Shown here in pieces: positions 34,056 through 41,349 of a stretch of DNA of 64,000 bases. The DNA comes from Actinospineispora acaciae DSM 45401 (GTDB lineage: Bacteria > Actinomycetota > Actinomycetes > Mycobacteriales > Pseudonocardiaceae). The notes beneath the pieces are model-generated. The model was not told the DNA's origin and did no database searches. It worked only from the letters and a program-made list of their open reading frames with translations. The stretch spans positions 1 through 64,000 of the forward strand of contig NZ_JIAI01000004.1 of the NCBI RefSeq assembly GCF_000620785.1, read 5' to 3'. The position numbers were made by a program, and so were the translations under genes. Within the stretch, counting starts at the first letter, position 1. Each line of letters begins with the position of its first letter.

Positions 34056-35762
34056 TCAGTCCGGCGCCGGCCGCTGGAGGACCGTGGCCACGGCCTCATC
34101 CAGCGTGGAACAGGCCAGGATGGGTCCGCCGGCCAGGGCGAGCACGTCGCGCACCTGACCGACGTCGCCGGCGATGGCCAGCCGGATGCCGTCGCGCTCG
34201 AGGTCGGTCCGCAGCCGCTGAAGCATCGCCGCGGCCGTGACGTCGACGAACGGCACCGTCCGCGCGTCGAGCACCACCGCGCGGACAGTTCCCTCGCCGG
34301 CCAACGCACGCAGCCGCTCGCGGACGTGGTCGGCGTTGGCGAAGAACAGCCCGCTCTCCACCCGCGCCACGATCACGCCCGGCGCCCCGGCACCCTCCGG
34401 GTTGCGGGCGAGGTCGACCCACGTCCCCGGCGTGGCCGGCGCCCGGCCGAGCACCGCCACGTACGGACGCGACACCCGGTACAGCAGGAGAAGAAGCGAC
34501 ACCGTGATGCCGATGAACAACCCGGGCAGGGTGTCGAACACGAGCACGCCCAGCAGCGCCGCGACGGCGGCGGCGAAGTCCGCGCGGGCCGCCGGGCCGT
34601 AGATGCTGCCCAGCCGGTGGGTCCAGATCCCGTACAGCGTCCGCAGCGCCGCCAGGTCGACGAGCTCGATGACCGCCACGATGACGATGGCCGCGAGCAC
34701 GGCCTCGGGCAGCCGCTCGAACAGGCCGGTCAGGAACAGCAGCGTCAACAGGGTCAGCGCCGCCACCGTCAGCCCGGAGACCTGGGAGCGGGCGCCCGCG
34801 CCGCCGTTGACGGCCGTCTTGGACAGGCTGCCGTTGACGACCATCCCCGACGACAGGCCGGCACCGACGTTGGCGGCGCCGAGCCCCAGCAGCTCACGGT
34901 TGGCGTCGATGTCGTACCCGGCCTTCGCGGCGTAGGTCTTGGCGGCGCCCAGTCCCTCCGCGAACCCGACCAGCAGCACGCCCAGTGCGGGGCCGACCAG
35001 CCCGAGATAGTCGCCGAGCCCGATCCCGGCCGGCAGGCCGAACGAGGGCAGGCCCCGCTCGATCGGCCCGACGATCGCCACCCCCCGGTCGTCGAGGCCG
35101 AACAGGATGACGGCCAGCACCCCGAGCACCACCACGACCAGGGATCCGGGCACCAGCGGGACCACCTTGCGCAGCATCGCCAGCACCGCCAGGGCGGCCA
35201 GCCCGACCCCGAGCGTGGCGAGGCTTGCCCCGCCCAGGTGAGCCACGAGCCCCCCGACCTGCTCGAAGAAGTTCCCGGACGCCTTCTCGACCCCGAAGAG
35301 CTTGGGGAGCTGGCCGGCGATGATCGTCAGCGCCAACCCGATGATGAATCCCTTCAGCACCGGCTCGGAGATCAACGACGCGATGAACCCGAGCCGCAGC
35401 AGGCCCGCGAGGACGCCGACGACCCCGGCGACGAGGGCGAGCGTGACGGTGAAGGCGGCGTAGCGGGCGGTACCGGCCCCGGCGAGGCCGGCCACGATCG
35501 CGGCGGACAGCGCCGCCGTGGCCGACATGGGTCCGACGACCAGGTGCCGGGAGGACCCGATGAGGGCGTACAGGAGCAGGGACGCGACCGCCGCGTAGAG
35601 GCCGACCACCGGAGAGACGCCCGCGATGGTGGCGTAGGCCAGTGACTCGGGCACCAGCACGGCCCAGACCGTCAGGCCCGCCACCAGATCGGCGCGCAAC
35701 CACGACGGCCGGTAGTCCCGCAACGTCGCCATCAGCCCGGGCGCGGGCGGACCTGGCCGCAC
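34056..35762 (-). CDS. SulP-family anion transporter with STAS domain (2)
   Basis: A 568-residue SulP protein. LVAGLTVWAVLVPESLAYATIAGVSPVVGLYAAV is the conserved first block, followed by SSRHLVVGPMSATAALSAAIVA, then GLGAANVGAGLSSGMVVNGSLSKTAVN. A STAS domain (about 450-560) contains RAVVLDARTVPFVDVTAAAMLQRL. GTG 35762 has GGGAGG 7 bp upstream; ATG 35732 is an alternative. It is likely to import sulfate or bicarbonate. It is divergent from the AI-2E-family gene, with palindrome copy 4 between. Confidence 0.9.
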   Translation of the reverse strand: MRPGPPAPGLMATLRDYRPSWLRADLVAGLTVWAVLVPESLAYATIAGVSPVVGLYAAVASLLLYALIGSSRHLVVGPMSATAALSAAIVAGLAGAGTARYAAFTVTLALVAGVVGVLAGLLRLGFIASLISEPVLKGFIIGLALTIIAGQLPKLFGVEKASGNFFEQVGGLVAHLGGASLATLGVGLAALAVLAMLRKVVPLVPGSLVVVVLGVLAVILFGLDDRGVAIVGPIERGLPSFGLPAGIGLGDYLGLVGPALGVLLVGFAEGLGAAKTYAAKAGYDIDANRELLGLGAANVGAGLSSGMVVNGSLSKTAVNGGAGARSQVSGLTVAALTLLTLLFLTGLFERLPEAVLAAIVIVAVIELVDLAALRTLYGIWTHRLGSIYGPAARADFAAAVAALLGVLVFDTLPGLFIGITVSLLLLLYRVSRPYVAVLGRAPATPGTWVDLARNPEGAGAPGVIVARVESGLFFANADHVRERLRALAGEGTVRAVVLDARTVPFVDVTAAAMLQRLRTDLERDGIRLAIAGDVGQVRDVLALAGGPILACSTLDEAVATVLQRPAPD

Positions 35763-35830
35763 GGCAACCTCCCCTCCGCCGCTTCCGATCGCCTCGGACT
35801 CATCGGAGCCGAGCGCACCTCATCCGTGCC

Positions 35831-35847
35831 TCACCCGGGAGGGATGA
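35831..35847. promoter_or_regulatory. Island palindrome, copy 4
   Basis: TCACCCGGGAGGGATGA, 38 bp before the AI-2E-family start and 69 bp before the divergent SulP start. Confidence 0.7.
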
Positions 35848-35884
35848 TGCGTCGGAGGTGCCCACGGCGGCAGCATGCCGGTTC

Positions 35885-37015
35885 ATGGCGACCGTGACCG
35901 AACCGCCGAAGCGTCGCTGGCCCCTCCCCCGTGGCCTGATCGTGCTGCTCGCCCTGGCGGCCATGGTCATCGTCGCCGCCGGGCTGCGCGCGTTCGCGGA
36001 CATCCTCGGGCCGGTGTTCCTGGCGCTGATACTCACCGTCGCCGTGCATCCGCTGATCACCCGCCTACGGCGCCGGGGCGCCCCGACCTGGCTGGCGGTC
36101 ACGGTGACCTTGCTGGCCACCTTCGTGATCGTGCTCGGGCTCGCCGCGGCGCTGGCGCTGTCGGTCGCGCAGCTGGCGACCCTGTTGCCCGAGTACCAGG
36201 ACCGGTTCGCCGCGCTCGTCCAGGACGCCGTGGCCTGGCTGCGCGGCCTGGGCGTGGGCACCGAGCAGGTGCAGGCCGTGCTCAAGAAGGTGGACTTCGG
36301 AGCGGTGGCGGGAGTGCTGGGCAGCATGCTCGCGGGCCTGGCCGGCGCGTTCTCCAACCTGGTGTTCCTGCTCGCCGTCCTGCTGTTCATGGGCCTGGAC
36401 GCCGCCGGTTTCCCGTCGCGCCTCACGGCCGTCGCGCGCTCACGTCCGGATGTCGCCTCGGCGTTCACCTCGTTCGCGCGGGGAACCCGCAGCTACCTGG
36501 CGGTGTCGACCGTCTTCGGACTGATCGTCGCGGTGTTCGACGGGGTCGCGCTGGGGTTGATGGACATACCGCTGCCGGTGCTGTGGGCGCTGCTGGCGTT
36601 CATCACCAACTACATCCCGAACATCGGCTTCCTCATCGGGCTCGTGCCACCCGCCCTGCTCGGGCTGCTCGAGGGCGGGCCCCGGCTCATGCTGCTCGTG
36701 ATCGTGGTCTACTGCGTCATCAACTTCGTGATCCAGTCGGTGATCCAGCCGAAGTTCGTCGGCGACGCCGTGGACCTGTCGCTGACCCTGACCTTCCTGT
36801 CGCTGGTGGTGTGGTCGTGGCTCATCGGGCCGCTCGGCGCGCTGCTGGCCATCCCGCTGACCCTGCTCACCAAGGCCCTGCTGCTCGACATCGACCCGCA
36901 GACGCGCTGGATGACGTCCATGGTGACGATGGGCGCACCGGCACCCCCCGCGCCCGTCCCGCTCCAGCGCACCGGTCCCGACCAGGACGCGCCGGCCAGG
37001 ACCGCGCCGCACTGA
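35885..37015 (+). CDS. AI-2E family transporter-like membrane protein
   Basis: A 376-residue protein with eight predicted helices in the PF01594 pattern: LRAFADILGPVFLALILTVAVHPLITRLRRRGAPTWLAVTVTLLATF, a long soluble loop (about 110-170), then ALLAFITNYIPNIGFLIGLVPPALLGLLEGG and QPKFVGDAVDLSLTLTFLSLVVWSWLIGPLGALLAIPLTLL. Family members include AI-2 exporters and Na+/H+ antiporters. A Pro/Ala tail follows. The stop is 7 bp from the converging BASS gene. Confidence 0.87.
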   Translation: MATVTEPPKRRWPLPRGLIVLLALAAMVIVAAGLRAFADILGPVFLALILTVAVHPLITRLRRRGAPTWLAVTVTLLATFVIVLGLAAALALSVAQLATLLPEYQDRFAALVQDAVAWLRGLGVGTEQVQAVLKKVDFGAVAGVLGSMLAGLAGAFSNLVFLLAVLLFMGLDAAGFPSRLTAVARSRPDVASAFTSFARGTRSYLAVSTVFGLIVAVFDGVALGLMDIPLPVLWALLAFITNYIPNIGFLIGLVPPALLGLLEGGPRLMLLVIVVYCVINFVIQSVIQPKFVGDAVDLSLTLTFLSLVVWSWLIGPLGALLAIPLTLLTKALLLDIDPQTRWMTSMVTMGAPAPPAPVPLQRTGPDQDAPARTAPH

Positions 37016-37021
37016 CCGCCG

Positions 37022-38008
37022 TCACCGCTCAGGCCCGGCAACGACCCCCGAACCCGGTGGAGCGGCGCCGAGCTCGGTGTGCCCCACGGCATCGGAATCG
37101 GAATCGGAATCGGCATCGGCCCCGGCCCGGTCGCTCGCGCGGTCGGGCTCCGCGCCACGCCGGCGAGCGAGCCAGGACGCGACCGGTATCTCGACGGCCA
37201 GCCCCACCAGCAGGATGCCGGTGAGGCCGGCGAGGATCGCAGGGTCGTTGCCGAACCCGATCGCGACCGCGGCGAACGCGGGCCTGGCGTTGCGGGTCGG
37301 CGCGATCAACGCGACCGTCGTACGGGTCGTGGCGCCACCGCGGGCAAGACACCACCCGGCCACGGCGCCGACGACGGTGAACACCGCGGCGGCCGCCAGG
37401 GTCCGGGAACCGATCAGATCGACGATCTGCTCCCAGCTGCCGAGCACACCGAACGCGAGCACACCGACAAAGGCGAGGTTGGAGCCACGGGCGACCGGCG
37501 GCATCCAGCCCGCCGCGGTCTCCGGCGCCCAGGCCCGCACGGCCAGCCCCACCGCGAACGGCACCAGCTGCAGGACGGCGACACCCGCGATCAGCCTGCC
37601 GATCGGAATGCTGATGTCCGCGCCGAGGTCCGCCCAGCCGATGAGCAGGTTCGCCGTGATCGGGAACGTCACGCTTCCCATGGCGGCGAGGACGACCTGA
37701 AGCACCGAGCCGGTGACCACGTCCCCCTTCTGGATCATCGCCAGCTTCGCCCCGAACGGCGCACCCGGCGAGGAGGCCACCAGCACCAGCGCGACGACAC
37801 CGGCGGTGGACAACGCGAACACCCGCCCCACCACCAGCCCGAGCAGCGGCACCACCACCAGGTTCGCGACCAGCACCAACCCCACCAGGACGCCGTTGCG
37901 CAGCACCCCGAGCAGCGCCGGAACGCTGGTGCGCAACCCGGCCGAGAGCATCGTGGCCACCACGAACACCACAAGCACCGTGTTCAACAAGGCGGTGAGA
38001 ACGTCCAC
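37022..38008 (-). CDS. BASS/SBF-family transporter (bile acid:sodium symporter-like)
   Basis: A 328-residue protein with about nine or ten helices. LVVGRVFALSTAGVVALVLVASSPGAPFGAKLAMIQKGDVVTGSVLQVVLAAMGSVTFPI carries the conserved SPGA...Na-binding region, and LIAPTRNARPAFAAVAIGFGNDPAI the second. The acidic C-tail (about 290-315) is encoded by a hexamer repeat giving (Asp-Ser)n. The substrate could be a carboxylate or sulfonate; the alkylsulfatase gene is divergent and shares the promoter gap, so an amphiphilic product is a tempting but unproven idea. Copy 5 of the palindrome is 37 bp upstream. Confidence 0.82.
   Translation of the reverse strand: MDVLTALLNTVLVVFVVATMLSAGLRTSVPALLGVLRNGVLVGLVLVANLVVVPLLGLVVGRVFALSTAGVVALVLVASSPGAPFGAKLAMIQKGDVVTGSVLQVVLAAMGSVTFPITANLLIGWADLGADISIPIGRLIAGVAVLQLVPFAVGLAVRAWAPETAAGWMPPVARGSNLAFVGVLAFGVLGSWEQIVDLIGSRTLAAAAVFTVVGAVAGWCLARGGATTRTTVALIAPTRNARPAFAAVAIGFGNDPAILAGLTGILLVGLAVEIPVASWLARRRGAEPDRASDRAGADADSDSDSDAVGHTELGAAPPGSGVVAGPER
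37091..37120. repeat. Hexanucleotide tandem repeat
   Basis: Three ATCGGA units followed by two ATCGGC units, encoding alternating Asp and Ser/Ala in the BASS transporter tail. This is a potential slippage site that keeps the reading frame. Confidence 0.85.
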
Positions 38009-38044
38009 AGCCGCTCAGCCTGGCCGGCCCACGATCGCGTGACC

Positions 38045-38061
38045 TCATACCCAAGGAATGA
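38045..38061. promoter_or_regulatory. Island palindrome, copy 5
   Basis: TCATACCCAAGGAATGA, the most divergent copy, 37 bp upstream of the BASS start. Confidence 0.5.
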
Positions 38062-38196
38062 CCCGGCCCGGCGGGCGGTCGGTGTCCGTCGAAGCCTGCC
38101 TGATGTCGCCGTCTCACAACACGTCTGCCGCGGTCGCCTACCGGTGCGCTCAGCCCCGAAGCAGGCCGGGGTCAGGCCCAGCGAGCAGCAACGCTT

Positions 38197-38213
38197 TCAC
38201 CCCCAGCGGATGA
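38197..38213. promoter_or_regulatory. Island palindrome, copy 6
   Basis: TCACCCCCAGCGGATGA, 36 bp upstream of the alkylsulfatase start. Confidence 0.65.
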
Positions 38214-38248
38214 TGAGGATCCGTCCAGGGGGCCGCGAGGCTGGTTGC

Positions 38249-40138
38249 ATGACAGCTCCGAAGTACGCGGCTACGGCGATCGTCCAACAGCAGGAGGAGT
38301 TGCTCAAGCTCCTGCCCTTCTCCGATATGCAGGACTTCGACGATGCCAGGCGAGGCCTGGTCGCCCCGATCGAGTCACCCGTCGTCGACGAGGACGGGAA
38401 GGTCCTGTGGGACAACTCGACCTATTCGTTCCTCGAGGGTGACGCCCCGGACAGCGTGAACCCGAGCCTGTGGCGCCAGTCGAAGCTCGCCGCGATCGGA
38501 GGGCTGTTCGAGGTCACCGAGGGGATCTACCAGGTCCGCGGCATGGACCTGTCGAACACGTCCTTCGTGGAGGGCCACGAGGGTGTCGTCGTGATCGACA
38601 CCCTGCTGTCGGCGCAGACGGGCGCGGCGGCGCTGGACCTTTACCGCAGGCACCGCGGTGACCGGCCGGTCAAGGCGGTTGTCTACACGCACTCGCACGC
38701 CGATCACTTCGGCGGGGTGAAGGGCTTCGTGACGCAGGACGAGGTCGACGCGGGGACCGTGAAGATCTTCGCTCCCGACGGGTTCATCGAGGAGGCGGTC
38801 TCGGAGAACGTATACGCGGGGACCGCGATGAACCGCCGGGCCGGGTACATGTACGGCGCGGCATTGGCCCGAGGCCCGCGCGGTCAGGTCGGCGCGGGCC
38901 TCGGGCAGACGCTGTCCACCGGCACGGTCTCGCTGATCGCGCCGACGGACGTCATCACCACGACGGGGCACGTCGAGACCGTCGACGGCGTGCGGATGGT
39001 CTTCCAGATGGCTCCGGGCACCGAGGCGCCGGCGGAGATGCTCATCTACCTGCCGGACTTCAAGGCACTCTGCGCCGCCGAGGACGCCACGCACAACCTG
39101 CACAACCTGCTGACCCTGCGCGGCGCGGTCGTGCGCGACCCGCACGCCTGGGCCCACTACCTCACCGAGACGATCGACCTGTTCGGAGGCGACGCCGACG
39201 TCGTCTTCGCCTCCCACCACTGGCCGACCTGGGGCACGGACCGCGTTGTCGAGTTCCTGTCGACGCAGCGGGACCTGTACGCCTACCTGCACGACCAGAC
39301 GCTGCGCATGATGAACAAGGGGTTGGTCGGTCCGGAGATCGCCGAAGAGATCATCCTGCCCGCCACGCTGGAGAACGCCTGGAACGCCCGCGGCTACTAC
39401 GGCTCGGTCAGCCACAACGTCAAAGCCATCTACCAGCGCTACCTCGGCTGGTTCGACGGCAACCCGGCCCACCTCTGGGAGCACCCGCCCGTGGAGAAGG
39501 CCAAGCGCTACGTCGATTTCATGGGCGGCGCCGACGCCGTCGTCGAGAAGGCGCGAACCGCGTACGACGCAGGCGACTACCGGTGGGTCGCCGAGGTCCT
39601 CAACCACGTCGTGTTCGCCCAGCCCGACCACCCCGCCGGTCGCGAACTGCTCGCCGACACCTACGAGCAGCTCGGGTACGGCTCGGAGAACGGCACGTGG
39701 CGCACCTTCTACCTGTCCGGCGCGACCGAGCTGCGCGACGGCCCGTTCGGGACGCCCACGGAGACGACCGCACCCGACGTGATCGGCCAGCTCACTCCGT
39801 CGATGTTGTTCGACGCCATCGCCATACAGGTCGACGGGCCACGGGCGTGGGACGAGAACCTCAGCATCGACGTGGTGCTCACCGACGTGCACGAGCGGTA
39901 CCGCCTTCGCCTCGCCAACGGCGTGTTGACCTACAGCCCTCGCCCGCAGAAGGGCGACGCGGACGCGGTGCTCACCACGACACGACGTGCGCTACCCGCG
40001 CTCGCGGCGGGTGGCCTGAGCGCCGAAGGCCTCGCCACAGCGGACATCGCGCTGACCGGTGACGCCTCGGTCCTCGCACGCCTCGCAGGCGTCTTGGACC
40101 CGGGCGACAAAACCTTCGCCATCGTCACTCCGGACTGA
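38249..40138 (+). CDS. Alkylsulfatase, metallo-beta-lactamase fold (SdsA1/BDS1-like)
   Basis: A 629-residue enzyme hydrolysing primary alkyl sulfates (such as SDS) to alcohol and sulfate. The MBL domain (about 100-380) has the zinc motif THSHADHFGG, then the AEDATHNLHNLLTLRGA and FASHHWPTWGTDR blocks. A dimerisation segment (about 385-520) has NAWNARGYYGSVSHNVKAIYQRYLGWFDGNP. A SCP2-like C-terminal domain (about 525-629) has IQVDGPRAWDENLSIDVVLTD, thought to bind the alkyl chain. No signal peptide is seen, so it is cytosolic or exported by another route. It is divergent from the BASS transporter. Confidence 0.92.
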   Translation: MTAPKYAATAIVQQQEELLKLLPFSDMQDFDDARRGLVAPIESPVVDEDGKVLWDNSTYSFLEGDAPDSVNPSLWRQSKLAAIGGLFEVTEGIYQVRGMDLSNTSFVEGHEGVVVIDTLLSAQTGAAALDLYRRHRGDRPVKAVVYTHSHADHFGGVKGFVTQDEVDAGTVKIFAPDGFIEEAVSENVYAGTAMNRRAGYMYGAALARGPRGQVGAGLGQTLSTGTVSLIAPTDVITTTGHVETVDGVRMVFQMAPGTEAPAEMLIYLPDFKALCAAEDATHNLHNLLTLRGAVVRDPHAWAHYLTETIDLFGGDADVVFASHHWPTWGTDRVVEFLSTQRDLYAYLHDQTLRMMNKGLVGPEIAEEIILPATLENAWNARGYYGSVSHNVKAIYQRYLGWFDGNPAHLWEHPPVEKAKRYVDFMGGADAVVEKARTAYDAGDYRWVAEVLNHVVFAQPDHPAGRELLADTYEQLGYGSENGTWRTFYLSGATELRDGPFGTPTETTAPDVIGQLTPSMLFDAIAIQVDGPRAWDENLSIDVVLTDVHERYRLRLANGVLTYSPRPQKGDADAVLTTTRRALPALAAGGLSAEGLATADIALTGDASVLARLAGVLDPGDKTFAIVTPD

Positions 40139-40308
40139 GTCATCCCGCCGCCGGAACGGCCTGACACGAACGCGACACGACGTGCGCCCGCGCCGACCCA
40201 GCGCCCTGACTCGTCCTGAGCCGGGGTTCGGACTCGACGAACTCCGGTGGTCGATCGGCCGTGACCAAGATGTCAGTGTGGGGATCGGAACGCGTGTCCC
40301 CCGACCGG

Positions 40309-40950
40309 TCAGCTCGCCGGGGTCGTGGCGGGCCTGCCGAACGCGCCGATTGCCGTCACGGCTCCGTGCACGATCATCACGATGCCGAGCACCCACGCCA
40401 GGGTGACCGCGCTGATGACCGGCATGGACAGCACGACGACGCCCGCGATGAGCCCCACCACACCGCCGAGGATCGCCCAGCCCCTGCCCCGTTGGCTGCG
40501 TCCCGCGACCCCGGCCGCGAGTTCCATCACGCCGTTCACCAACCAGAACAGTCCGACCACGATCGCCAGGAACACCGCGGTCGCGACCGGTGAGCGCAGG
40601 CACATCACCCCGGCGATGATCGCCAGGATGCCCACGAGCACGCCGATGACCTTCGTCGCGGTCGAGGTGTCCGGGACCGCGAGCACCCAGACGGTGCGGA
40701 ACAGTCCCAGGATGAGCAGCTGGATCCCGAAGATCGCCGCCAGGACCAGCGCGGTCACACCCGGCCAGGCAACGGCGAGGATGCCGGCGATGACGGCAAG
40801 CACCCCGTAGGCGACCGGCCACCATCTCGACTCACCGACGTCGGCCATGACATCCGCGACGTCGCGTCGACCGGGCGTTCCTGACGCGCGATGCTGGTGC
40901 GTCGCCGACGGCCCGGGTGTCTGTGCGGCCGCTCCCGTCCCCTCGGTCAT
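40309..40950 (-). CDS. HdeD-like acid-resistance membrane protein (DUF308)
   Basis: A 213-residue protein. A polar N-terminus (about 1-40) is followed by six helices in the HdeD pattern, three repeats of a two-helix DUF308 unit: SRWWPVAYGVLAVIAGILAVAWPGVTALVL, then VGILAIIAGVMCLRSPVAT and GWAILGGVVGLIAGVVVLSMP. GGGAGG precedes ATG 40950. E. coli HdeD supports acid resistance at high density. Copy 7 of the palindrome lies 74 bp upstream. Confidence 0.85.
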   Translation of the reverse strand: MTEGTGAAAQTPGPSATHQHRASGTPGRRDVADVMADVGESRWWPVAYGVLAVIAGILAVAWPGVTALVLAAIFGIQLLILGLFRTVWVLAVPDTSTATKVIGVLVGILAIIAGVMCLRSPVATAVFLAIVVGLFWLVNGVMELAAGVAGRSQRGRGWAILGGVVGLIAGVVVLSMPVISAVTLAWVLGIVMIVHGAVTAIGAFGRPATTPAS

Positions 40951-41023
40951 GCTGCCTCCCCGCGCGTCGAAGTGCGTGTGCACGATGCGGTGGCCAGGGT
41001 GAAGGCCTCCCGAGCCCGCCGCC

Positions 41024-41040
41024 TCACCCGGCGCGGATGA
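41024..41040. promoter_or_regulatory. Island palindrome, copy 7
   Basis: TCACCCGGCGCGGATGA, 74 bp upstream of the HdeD-like start. Confidence 0.65.
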
Positions 41041-41060
41041 TCCTTGGGTGCGCGTCCGGC

Positions 41061-41261
41061 TCAGTCGGGGAGCCGGTGCAGGTCGATGAGCTCCAGCCCG
41101 AGGTTGCGGAACCGCGCGAGGATGCCGTCGAGGTGCGCACGATCCTGAACCGCCCCGTAGAGCGTGGTGCCGCGCGGGTCGACCATGGAGACCTTCAGCT
41201 CAGGGAACGCGGCCCTTGCGGTCATGGACAGGGGGCGCGCCAACGTGAACTCATACCGCAC
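41061..41261 (-). CDS. Small conserved protein of unknown function
   Basis: A 66-residue protein: VRYEFTLARPLSMTARAAF near the start, then a centre with TTLYGAVQDRAHLDGILARF and the ending GLELIDLHRLPD. I have seen this compact alpha-beta pattern repeatedly in actinobacterial stress clusters, without a known function. GTG 41261 has AGGAGG 8 bp upstream, which decides the start although the frame is open much further. Copy 8 of the palindrome is 69 bp upstream. Confidence 0.65.
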   Translation of the reverse strand: MRYEFTLARPLSMTARAAFPELKVSMVDPRGTTLYGAVQDRAHLDGILARFRNLGLELIDLHRLPD

Positions 41262-41329
41262 GAGCTCGACCTCCTGGACACGGCACCACCTGCTCAGCAC
41301 CAGGATGTAATCGCCGCCGGCGCCGGTCG

Positions 41330-41346
41330 TCACACGGGAGGGATGA
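41330..41346. promoter_or_regulatory. Island palindrome, copy 8
   Basis: TCACACGGGAGGGATGA, 69 bp upstream of the 66-residue protein gene and just beyond the LuxR-type gene stop. Confidence 0.6.
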
Positions 41347-41349
41347 ACG

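Noticed and set aside
37091-37120. CRISPR-like or satellite repeat
   Set aside because: The unit is only 6 bp with no spacers, and it lies within a coding tail.
37079-38248. N-terminal extension of the alkylsulfatase frame
   Set aside because: The extension is His/Arg-rich, runs antisense to the BASS transporter and shows no family similarity; ATG 38249 fits homologues.
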